Under the pieces are notes generated by a model that saw only the letters and a program-made list of their open reading frames with translations, was not told the DNA's origin and searched no databases. From assembly GCA_041552055.1 (NCBI GenBank), contig JBFELO010000226.1, positions 1 to 5,555 of the forward strand: a stretch of DNA of 5,555 nucleotides. The letters are read 5' to 3'. Positions 1 through 5,555 of this stretch are shown here, one piece after another (the stretch's first letter is position 1; each line of letters begins with the position of its first letter). Made by a program: the position numbers and the translations under genes. This stretch comes from JBFELO01 sp041552055. GTDB taxonomy: Bacteria; Acidobacteriota; Thermoanaerobaculia; Thermoanaerobaculales; Sulfomarinibacteraceae.

Positions 1-35
1 AGCGACCAGCCACCAGCGACGGTCGGGTGATGGGT

Positions 36-109
36 GACGAAGACGAAGAGCTCCCGCCGGGCGGGGGGGCCTCAAGCCCGCAAGACCCCACGCCCAGGGT
101 GGGCGGGGG
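36..109 (-). terminator. Hairpin cluster downstream of polA, possible terminator
   Basis: One base after the polA stop, the first hairpin has a perfect CGCCCA/TGGGCG stem (91-96 with 100-105) and a 3-nt loop. Past one mismatch, three further G-C pairs extend it (87-89 with 107-109). A small GGGC/GCCC hairpin follows (67-70 with 76-79). Then comes a CCCGC/GCGGG stem (53-57 with 61-65), extended by a wobble and a C-G pair. On the minus strand the last stem is followed by CTCTTCGTCTTCGTC, pyrimidine-rich but not a true U tract. Termination may therefore be imperfect or Rho-assisted. Bases 1-35 show nothing I can support. Confidence 0.35.
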
Positions 110-110
110 C

Positions 111-2789
111 TCAATGCGCCTCGTCCCAGTTGCGGCCGGTGCCGAGGTCGACCACCAGCGGCACGTCGAGCTCGATCGCGCCGACCATCTCGTGTCGTAC
201 CATCTCGCCGACCGCCTCCGCCTGGTCCTCATCCACCTCCAGCAGCAGCTCGTCGTGTACCTGCAGCAGCAGCAACTGGCCGGGAAACTCGTCGTGCAAC
301 CGCGCGTCGACCGCGATCATCGCCTTCTTGATCAGGTCGGCCGCCGAGCCCTGCACCGGCGTGTTGATCGCGATGCGCTCGGCCGCGGCTCGGGCGGCGA
401 AGTTGCCGCTCGCGAGATCCGGCACCGGCCGCCGCCGACCGAGCAGGGTCTCGACGTAGCCGTTCTCGCGCGCGGCTTCGAGAGTCGTCTGCCGGTACTC
501 CTCGATCTCCGGGAAGCGCTCCTTGTAGCGCTCGATGTACTCGGCGGCCTCGCCGCGTGAGATCCGCTGAGTCTGAGCAAGCCCGAACGCGCTCTGGCCG
601 TAGATGATGCCGAAGTTGACCGCCTTGGCGATCGACCGCATCTCTCGCGTCACGGCGTCGGACGCCACTCCGAACAGGCCGGCCGCGGTCTCGGCGTGGA
701 CGTCGGCGCCGGCCGCGAATGCGTCGGCAAACCCTCCCGTGCCGCCCACCAGGTGCGCGAGAATCCTCAACTCGACCTGAGAGTAGTCGGCGGACAGGAA
801 CAGCCGTCCCGCTGGCGCTACGAAGGCCTGGCGGATGCGCCGGCCCTCGTCGGTGCGCACCGGTATGTTCTGCAGGTTGGGGTCGGTGGAGGCGAGCCGG
901 CCGGTGGCCGCCGTGGTCTGCGAGAAGTTGGTGTGGATCCGGCCGGTGTCCGGGTTGACCAGGTTCGGCAGCGGGTCGACGTAGGTGTTCTTGAGCTTGA
1001 CCAGCGACCGGTAGTCGAGGATCGCGCGCGGCAGTTCGTGCTGCAGCGCGAGCTCGGAGAGCACTCGCTCGTCGGTCGAGGGTCCGGTCTTGGTCTTCTT
1101 GATCACGGGCAGGCCGAGCTGGTCGAACAGCACCTCGCGCAGCTGCTTGACCGATCCGACGGTGAACTCGGTGCCGGCGAGCTCCCAGCATCGTTGCTCG
1201 GCGTCGGCGATGCGTCCGGCGAGCTCGACAGAGAGGTCTCCGAGGAACTCGGTGTCGACACCGATGCCGTTGATTTCCATCCGCGCCAGAACGCCGATCA
1301 GCGGGATCTCCAGCTCCCGATAGAGCTCGAGCAGACCGTCTTCATCGAGGCGCTCGGTCAGCTTGTCGTCGAGCAACCACGCTACGTGGGCATCCTCTGC
1401 CGCGTAGTCGCGCGCAGTGTCGAGCGGCACCGTGGCGAAGCTCGCGTCCCCTCCCACCGCCTCGCCGTACGAGATCATCCTGTGCTCGAGGTGGACGAGG
1501 GCGAGGTCGTCCAGCTTGTGCGATCGGCGGTCCGGGCTCAGGAGGTAGTCGGCGATCAGGGTGTCGCCGTCGATCCCGGCGAGCCGCACGCCGTGCCGGT
1601 GCAGCACCTTCAAGTCGTACTTGAGGTTCTGGCCGGTCTTGCCGGTGGCGGCGTCCTCGAGGGCCGGACCCACCGTGCCGTGCACCTCGGGCCACTCGAG
1701 CTGGGGCTCGAGGACCTGGTGGGCGACCGGCACGTACCACGCCACCTCGTCGTCACAGCAGAACGACAGTCCCACCAGGTCGGCGACCATGGCATCGAGC
1801 GAGGTGGTCTCGGTGTCGACCGCGAATCGATCTGCGCTGGCGATTACAGCGGCGAGCTCTTCGAGAGCCGCGCCATCGGTCACCAGCCGGTACTTGCCGC
1901 GGTCGATCGAGGTCATCTCGCCGCCGAACTCGCGCAACAGGCCGCGGAACTCGAACTCGCCGAAGAGGTCGCGCGCCTTGTCCTCGGGCGGTGGAAACGC
2001 CAGGGTGAGGTCCTCGAGCCCGACCTCGACCGGCACGTCGGTGCGGATGGTGGCCAGGTGCTTGGACAGGTAGGCGCTGTCACGTCCCTCCACCAGCTTG
2101 TTGCGGGTGCCGGGTGGCGTCACCTCGTCGATGTGCTCGTAGATGTCGTCGAGCCCGTGCCAGTTCGCGAGCAGCGTCTTGACCCCCTTCTCGCCGATCC
2201 CCTTGACGCCCGGGATGTTGTCCGACGAGTCGCCCCAGATCCCGAGCGCGTCCGGCACCAGCTCCGGAGGGCAGCCGAACTTGGCCTCGACCTCGGCGTG
2301 CGCGATCGTCTGGTCCTTCATGGAGTCGAACATCGTGACGTGGTCGCCGACGAGCTGCATCAGGTCCTTGTCCGAGCTGACCAGCACCACGTCGAGCTCG
2401 TCGGAGTGGCGGGCGGCGAGGGTGCCCATGACGTCGTCGGCTTCGAATCCGTCGAGGACCAGGAACGGCACCTCGAACGCCTCGGCGATCCGGGAGAAGT
2501 GGGGCATCTGCGCCCGGAGTGCGTCCGGCATGTCGGGGCGGGTGCCCTTGTAGTCCGGGTACTCCTGGTCGCGGAACGATCCGCCCTTGGGGTCCCAGGT
2601 GATCGCCAGGTAGTCGGGCCGGTGCTCGCGGATCAGCTTGAGCAGCATGTTGGTGAATCCGAACAGCGCGTTGGTGGGCTGTCCTTGCGAGCTCGCCATG
2701 CCGCCGATGGCGAAGAACGCCCGGAACGCCAGGTTCGGCCCGTCGATCAGGTACAGAGTCTTGCGCTTCGATGCAGGATCTTCAGTCAT
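111..2789 (-). CDS. polA: DNA polymerase I, full length with 5'-3' exo, 3'-5' exo and polymerase domains
   Basis: Encodes 892 residues, close to the usual bacterial Pol I length of about 900. The enzyme fills gaps during Okazaki fragment maturation and excision repair. The 5' nuclease domain (about 1-290) shows LYLIDGPNLAFRAFF (12-26), an EADD cluster (116-119), SSDKDL (138-143) and the helix-3-turn-helix GDSSDNIPGVKGIGEKG (186-202). The proofreading domain (about 300-480) has all exonuclease motifs: DTET (325-328), NLKYD (388-392) and YAAED (462-466). The polymerase domain has motif A DYSQVELR (668-675), the O-helix with R718, K722, F726 and Y730, and motif C HDE (845-847). The C-terminus GRNWDEAH matches the family ending. 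The ATG at 2789 is chosen because the conserved 5' nuclease domain starts about ten residues later. The open frame continues upstream to 3059, but that extension is unlike Pol I and overlaps the divergent gene. No Shine-Dalgarno is evident upstream. Family and function are seen directly; the comparison with E. coli Pol I is from memory. Confidence 0.98.
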   Translation of the reverse strand: MTEDPASKRKTLYLIDGPNLAFRAFFAIGGMASSQGQPTNALFGFTNMLLKLIREHRPDYLAITWDPKGGSFRDQEYPDYKGTRPDMPDALRAQMPHFSRIAEAFEVPFLVLDGFEADDVMGTLAARHSDELDVVLVSSDKDLMQLVGDHVTMFDSMKDQTIAHAEVEAKFGCPPELVPDALGIWGDSSDNIPGVKGIGEKGVKTLLANWHGLDDIYEHIDEVTPPGTRNKLVEGRDSAYLSKHLATIRTDVPVEVGLEDLTLAFPPPEDKARDLFGEFEFRGLLREFGGEMTSIDRGKYRLVTDGAALEELAAVIASADRFAVDTETTSLDAMVADLVGLSFCCDDEVAWYVPVAHQVLEPQLEWPEVHGTVGPALEDAATGKTGQNLKYDLKVLHRHGVRLAGIDGDTLIADYLLSPDRRSHKLDDLALVHLEHRMISYGEAVGGDASFATVPLDTARDYAAEDAHVAWLLDDKLTERLDEDGLLELYRELEIPLIGVLARMEINGIGVDTEFLGDLSVELAGRIADAEQRCWELAGTEFTVGSVKQLREVLFDQLGLPVIKKTKTGPSTDERVLSELALQHELPRAILDYRSLVKLKNTYVDPLPNLVNPDTGRIHTNFSQTTAATGRLASTDPNLQNIPVRTDEGRRIRQAFVAPAGRLFLSADYSQVELRILAHLVGGTGGFADAFAAGADVHAETAAGLFGVASDAVTREMRSIAKAVNFGIIYGQSAFGLAQTQRISRGEAAEYIERYKERFPEIEEYRQTTLEAARENGYVETLLGRRRPVPDLASGNFAARAAAERIAINTPVQGSAADLIKKAMIAVDARLHDEFPGQLLLLQVHDELLLEVDEDQAEAVGEMVRHEMVGAIELDVPLVVDLGTGRNWDEAH

Positions 2790-2796
2790 GGCGGTC

Positions 2797-2802
2797 AGTG
2801 TA
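2797..2802 (-). promoter_or_regulatory. Candidate -10 element for a near-leaderless polA transcript
   Basis: On the minus strand TACACT ends 7 nt before the polA ATG (2789), the spacing expected for a -10 box of an mRNA starting at or next to the start codon. No Shine-Dalgarno is visible in this stretch, which fits. No convincing -35 box is found 16-18 bp further upstream. A second hexamer, TGTAAT (2828-2823 on the minus strand), is an alternative -10 that would give a leader of about 25-30 nt. Weak prediction. Confidence 0.25.
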
Positions 2803-2857
2803 ACCGCTCGACCGTGCCCTGCATTACATCGTGCTCTTGGATTGGGATGTCCGATAG

Positions 2858-2885
2858 TTGCGGTGTCGAGGACAGTGCTTATACT
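2858..2885 (+). promoter_or_regulatory. Candidate sigma70-like promoter for the NTF2-like gene
   Basis: TTGCGG (2858-2863) and TATACT (2880-2885) are separated by 16 bp. The -10 matches five of six consensus positions and the -35 matches the TTG core. Transcription would begin near 2892, giving an untranslated leader of about 60 nt before the ATG at 2955. The surrounding bases are noticeably richer in A/T than the flanking genes. Prediction from sequence only. Confidence 0.5.
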
Positions 2886-2941
2886 CCTCAAAGTTGGAAC
2901 ACTCCCGATGCGGGGCTGACGCCTCGCCAATCTCTGGGGCT

Positions 2942-2946
2942 GAAGG
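2942..2946 (+). promoter_or_regulatory. Weak ribosome binding site supporting the start at 2955
   Basis: GAAGG lies 8 nt before the ATG at 2955. It contains the AAGG core of a Shine-Dalgarno sequence. The alternative in-frame ATG at 2970 has no purine-rich element at a suitable distance, so this motif decides the start choice, although it is short. Confidence 0.4.
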
Positions 2947-2954
2947 CGTCCGAC

Positions 2955-3371
2955 ATGAACAACGACATCATGACTCCGGAACGAGTTGCCGGAGAGTTCG
3001 TGGCAGCGGTCAACTCCCACCAGGTCGAATCCCTGTCCGCGCTGATGACCGACGGCCACGTGTTCGTGGACTCGGACGGCTCACGGAAGGTGGGCCGGCA
3101 GGCTGTCTGTGAGGCGTGGGCCGGCTACTTCACAATGGTCCCCGACTATCGAATTTTCATCGAAGAAACGCTCGTCCGGGACGACACCGTGGTAATCCTG
3201 GGTCGCGCCCAGGGCAGCTTCGCCCAGGACGGCGCGGTCGATGCGGAGAGCCACTGGTCGGTACCGGTGGCATGGCGTGTCGTCGTCGACGGTGCTCGGG
3301 TCGCGGCGTGGCAGCTGTACGTCAACCCGGAGGTCATGCGGCAGGCCCTCGCACGGATCGGATCGCCCTGA
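2955..3371 (+). CDS. NTF2-like / SnoaL-like domain protein
   Basis: Encodes 138 residues, the normal size of a single-domain NTF2-like (SnoaL_2-type) protein with a cone-shaped alpha+beta fold. The N-terminal helix ERVAGEFVAAVNSHQVESLSAL (9-30) is the family's opening signature of an 'F..A.N..D...L..LM' type. It is followed by MTDGHVFVDSDG (31-42), GRQAVCEAWAGYFTMVPDYRI (48-68), and alternating beta strands with the WRVVVDGARVAAWQLY hairpin (107-122). Members include ketosteroid-isomerase-like enzymes, polyketide cyclases and many ligand-binding proteins of unknown role; substrate cannot be inferred here. The ATG at 2955 is preferred over the in-frame ATG at 2970 because a GAAGG element sits 8 nt upstream. 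No signal peptide or membrane segment is visible, so it is probably cytoplasmic. It diverges from polA and converges on the propeller gene, so it is probably monocistronic. The frame is open far upstream of 2955, but that part is only antisense to polA. Confidence 0.88.
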   Translation: MNNDIMTPERVAGEFVAAVNSHQVESLSALMTDGHVFVDSDGSRKVGRQAVCEAWAGYFTMVPDYRIFIEETLVRDDTVVILGRAQGSFAQDGAVDAESHWSVPVAWRVVVDGARVAAWQLYVNPEVMRQALARIGSP

Positions 3372-3379
3372 GTCACCGA

Positions 3380-5555
3380 CTACCGCCAGGATACGAACTG
3401 GTCCAGCGCGAGCGTGCCGGAGCTGGCGGCCAGGGTCCCGCCCACCACGCCCCATCGAACCGTGTCGATGCGAGTGTCCTCGGTGTCGATGGCGGACAAC
3501 TCGGCGACGACGCCATCGCCGACGGACAGCGAGATCGACGCGCTCGGCGAGGACTGCCACGCGATGCCGACCCTGGTCCAGCCGGGTGACAGCGGGATCG
3601 CCGCGGTGGCGTGCGGGCTGCCGAGATCGTCCCGCGCCTCGAGCACCAGCGTCGGTCCGCTCTGCAGCAGGAGCCTGAACCGGACGACTTCGGCGGCGTC
3701 GTACGCCACGAAGTGCTCGATCTCGTCGCCGGCCGCGACCGTGAGACCGTCGAGGTTCAGCCAGAACTCGGCGCGGTAGCTCGTCTCTCCGGCCGGGGAG
3801 TCGTCCTGGAGGTACACGAACGGCGACTCCGCCAGTGACGGATCGGTCGCCGCTGTCAGCGAGCCTCCCGATTGGACCGAGACCAGGTTGCCGAGCACGA
3901 CGCGCTCACCGGCGGCGAGCGTTGCAGCGCCGCCCGCGGCGACGATGAACGAGTCGCGGGCGGTGATCGAGCGGCAGCCCACCCAGGAGGTCGGTTCGGT
4001 GACGAACTCGTCGGTCAAAACCAGGTCGTCTTCGGTGGAGGGGCAGGTCGGTGCGACCGTGATCCGCATGCCGTAACCGCCGTACAGCGCCGAGTCGGGC
4101 GCGACCTCCCAGCCGTCGCCGCTCGAGGACGACCACGGAGAGACGTCGGCGCACTCGAAGCCGTCCATGAACACCGGCGATCCGACCCGGAACACGCCCT
4201 CACCCCAGGTCGCGGCGTACAGCACCCCACCGACCGGAGACAGCGCGAGGTCGGTCACCGCGCGCGTCCGCAGGCCGTCGTTCATGTGGGTCCACACGGA
4301 GAGGCCGGGATCCCAGCGGTAGACGCCGGAGTAGAAGCTGCCGGCGTACACCACCCCCGGCTCCAGCGGATCGACGACGATTGACCAGATTGGGTCGTTC
4401 GGCTCCATCCCGGCGATCATCGGGGTCCAGTTGTCGCCCGCGTCGAGCGATCTGTAGACCCCGCCCGGCTGACCCGAGAACGTTCCCTCGGCCCCGGCGT
4501 AGACCACGTCCGGATCGTGCGGGTCGATGGCGACAGCGCGGACGTCGTTGATCGACAGGCCGGTCAGCTGCAGCCAGCTCGCGCCGCCGTCGGTGGAGCG
4601 GTAGAGGCCCTCGGCAGCGGTCGCGGCGTACACGATGTCTGGGCTGTCGGGGTGCACCGCGAGGTCGTTCACGGTGCAGTCGGCGGTCTGTGAGTCGTTG
4701 GCGGGATCCCAGTTGAGGCCGCCGTCGGCGGACTTGTAGATGCCGTAGCTGGGCGTGGTGCTGTCGCCGCGCAGGACGTTGTTCCTGGGGGCGGTGCCGG
4801 CGTAGACGATGCTGCCGTCCGACGGCGCGAACTCGAGCCGCTTGAACGAACGCAACACACCGGTCACGAGCGGGAGGTCGTACCTCATGTCCCAGGTGAA
4901 ACCACCGTCGACGCTGCGCCAGAGCTGGCCCAGGTTCTCCGAGGATGCCAGCACGATGTTCGGCGACTGCGGGTTCAGCGCCACCGCGTACGTCTCGACC
5001 AGCCGCGCGGGAGGGTAGGCGAGGCCCTCCCAGGCCGCGCCCCAGTCGAGCGTCCTGAACGGACCGCTGAGCGCCGACGAGTACAGCACGTTCGGTCGGC
5101 AGGCGTGGAGCGCGAGATCGAACATCTGGGCGCCGGTGTAACCCTTGCTGGCCAGCTGCCAGCTCTCGCCGCCGTCGGTGGACATCACGTTGCCGCCGCC
5201 GTAGTTGTTGGCGAAGATCGTCATCGGATTCTCGGGATCGACCAGGAAGTCGATCGGGAAGCCGGCGATGGTTCCCGGCGGGCCCCACGGGAACGTCTCT
5301 CCCGCGACCAGGTCCCAGGTCGCCCCGCCGTCGTCGCTCCGGTAGAAGCGCTGGCGGCCGCCGGCGTAGGCGATGTCCGGGTTGGAGGTGGCGAACTCCA
5401 CCGACGTGATGATGTCGTTCGACAGCGTCTGCTCCCAGGTGTCGCCGCCGTTGGTGGTGATGAACACCCCTCCGGTGTACCGGGTCTCGCTGCCCTCCGT
5501 GTACGGCGAGCACGCGACGTTGCCGGCGCCCGCGATCAGGATGTCGGGGTTTTCC
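3380..5555 (-). CDS. BNR/Asp-box beta-propeller protein with composite C-terminal region (5' end outside window)
   Basis: The frame is open to the window edge, giving 724 visible residues and a TAG stop at 3382-3380. A GTG at 5467 could be taken as a start, but the 29 codons upstream are in frame and already contain a repeat-like strand (NPDILIAGAG), so the true start lies beyond the window. Residues 1-458 hold eight Asp-boxes of the S/T-x-D-G-G-x-x-W type, ending near residues 40, 80, 132, 175, 221, 282, 327 and 376, plus a degenerate one near 421. They alternate with 'D.VYAG' strands, as in sortilin/Vps10-like and GH74-like propellers. Catalytic residues of sialidases or xyloglucanases cannot be assigned, so no enzyme activity is claimed. 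Residues about 461-724 form a separate C-terminal region with a MDGFE motif, a coil-like repeat and a beta-rich ending. Six cysteines (15, 152, 293, 468, 504, 527) and the propeller type suggest an exported protein, but the signal peptide, if any, is not in the window. Binding or adhesive function is possible; substrate unknown. Confidence 0.93.
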   Translation of the reverse strand, partial: ENPDILIAGAGNVACSPYTEGSETRYTGGVFITTNGGDTWEQTLSNDIITSVEFATSNPDIAYAGGRQRFYRSDDGGATWDLVAGETFPWGPPGTIAGFPIDFLVDPENPMTIFANNYGGGNVMSTDGGESWQLASKGYTGAQMFDLALHACRPNVLYSSALSGPFRTLDWGAAWEGLAYPPARLVETYAVALNPQSPNIVLASSENLGQLWRSVDGGFTWDMRYDLPLVTGVLRSFKRLEFAPSDGSIVYAGTAPRNNVLRGDSTTPSYGIYKSADGGLNWDPANDSQTADCTVNDLAVHPDSPDIVYAATAAEGLYRSTDGGASWLQLTGLSINDVRAVAIDPHDPDVVYAGAEGTFSGQPGGVYRSLDAGDNWTPMIAGMEPNDPIWSIVVDPLEPGVVYAGSFYSGVYRWDPGLSVWTHMNDGLRTRAVTDLALSPVGGVLYAATWGEGVFRVGSPVFMDGFECADVSPWSSSSGDGWEVAPDSALYGGYGMRITVAPTCPSTEDDLVLTDEFVTEPTSWVGCRSITARDSFIVAAGGAATLAAGERVVLGNLVSVQSGGSLTAATDPSLAESPFVYLQDDSPAGETSYRAEFWLNLDGLTVAAGDEIEHFVAYDAAEVVRFRLLLQSGPTLVLEARDDLGSPHATAAIPLSPGWTRVGIAWQSSPSASISLSVGDGVVAELSAIDTEDTRIDTVRWGVVGGTLAASSGTLALDQFVSWR
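3383..4174 (-). other. C-terminal composite region: DGFE motif, coil-like repeat, beta-rich LamG-like tail
   Basis: Protein region 461-724 of the propeller gene. It opens with VFMDGFECADVSPWS (461-475) and GYGMRITV (493-500). Residues 527-570 (3976-3845) follow a short-period pattern, CRSITARDSFIVAAGG then TLAAGERVVLGNLVSVQSGG, with G and V/I at regular spacing. This resembles a few turns of a parallel beta-coil. From YLQDDSP (581-587) to the end lies an alternating beta-strand module (AEFWLNLDGL, RFRLLLQ, LVLEARDD, GIAWQ, ISLSVGDG) ending in LALDQFVSWR, reminiscent of concanavalin/LamG-like folds. The motif combination recurs, from memory, at C-termini of secreted proteins in Acidobacteriota-like genomes. 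Fold names are inferences from pattern; a sorting or surface-binding role is speculative. Confidence 0.55.
4181..5554 (-). repeat. Asp-box (BNR) repeat array of the beta-propeller
   Basis: Protein-level tandem repeats of about 40-60 residues within the large minus-strand gene. Each unit pairs a strand like DIVYA (306-310) or DVVYAG (349-354) with an Asp-box such as RSTDGGASW (319-327), RSVDGGFTW (213-221), RSDDGGATW (72-80) or MSTDGGESW (124-132). About ten strand signatures are visible, implying at least one full propeller and possibly two, with more units likely upstream of the window. Some units are degenerate: RTLDWGAAW (167-175) and DPGLSVW (415-421). At the DNA level the 11-mer GCCGCCGTCGG recurs at 4583, near 4717 and at 5168, always at the Asp-box turn. 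This reflects conserved DGG codons rather than a separate DNA element. Confidence 0.85.

Noticed and set aside
237..278. CAG/CTG-rich stretch resembling a microsatellite
   Set aside because: It is explained by consecutive Leu codons (CTG) in polA motif C around LLLLQVHDELLLEV, which is conserved protein sequence.
27..560. Plus-strand open frame starting GTGATGGGTGACG
   Set aside because: Almost all of it is antisense to the polA polymerase domain, it lacks a recognisable domain, and there is no clear ribosome binding site.
2848..2874. Inverted repeat TGTCC ... GGACA around the candidate -35 box, a possible operator
   Set aside because: The arms are only 5 bp with a 17-bp spacer and do not extend, so chance occurrence is likely and there is no regulator gene nearby to support it.
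696..2954. A very long plus-strand open frame running antisense to polA and continuing into the NTF2-like gene
   Set aside because: It is the mirror of polA codons in GC-rich DNA. Its translation is low complexity (rich in V, E, R, G, L) with no domain signature; only the part from 2955 onward is a real gene.
2790..3059. N-terminal extension of the polA frame up to 3059
   Set aside because: The extra 90 residues do not resemble Pol I, overlap the start of the divergent gene and cover its promoter region. The conserved domain begins just after the ATG at 2789.
3081..3560. Minus-strand open frame across the convergent junction
   Set aside because: It is Arg/His-rich, antisense to the NTF2-like gene and out of frame with the propeller gene; a GC-rich shadow.
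4583..5181. Recurring 11-mer GCCGCCGTCGG (three copies), considered as a DNA repeat family or binding site
   Set aside because: Each copy sits in the codons of the Asp-box turn (S/T-D-G-G) in the same reading frame, so protein repetition explains it.
4200..5513. 437-codon minus-strand frame overlapping the propeller gene
   Set aside because: It is an Arg-rich frame offset from the real propeller frame, without Asp-boxes or any other domain.

Overview
This is a GC-rich bacterial chromosomal segment with strong G/C bias at third codon positions, which is why long open frames lie antisense to the real genes. It holds three genes that do not look like one operon. The minus strand carries a complete DNA polymerase I gene (polA, 111-2789). 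A small NTF2/SnoaL-like protein gene runs divergently on the plus strand (2955-3371). It converges, with only 8 bp between stop codons, on the 3' part of a large minus-strand gene (3380-5555, 5' end outside the window). That gene encodes a BNR/Asp-box beta-propeller protein with a composite C-terminal region.

Layout: bases 1-110 hold no supportable gene, but they form a hairpin-dense stretch just downstream of polA that may terminate it. Bases 2790-2954 are the divergent intergenic region. Its base composition is visibly more AT-rich, and it contains a good sigma70-like promoter candidate for the NTF2-like gene. On the other strand a -10-like hexamer lies so close to the polA ATG that polA could be leaderless. 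Bases 3372-3379 are a minimal convergent junction.

Organism: the sequence alone does not fix the taxon. From memory of family patterns, the Asp-box propeller followed by a 'DGFE...D.S.W' motif and a C-terminal module ending in a 'D.F.S.R'-like tail is frequent in secreted proteins of Acidobacteriota (Thermoanaerobaculia-like) and related soil or sediment metagenome lineages. I offer this as a low-to-moderate confidence inference.

Functionally, polA is housekeeping replication and repair. The NTF2-like protein is a small alpha+beta fold protein of unknown substrate. The propeller protein is probably exported, but the window contains no N-terminus to show it. Nothing indicates that the three work together. 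I see no mobile element, CRISPR array, tRNA, rRNA or defence cassette. The most distinctive item is the nested domain structure at the C-terminus of the propeller protein; I do not find evidence of a new biological system.
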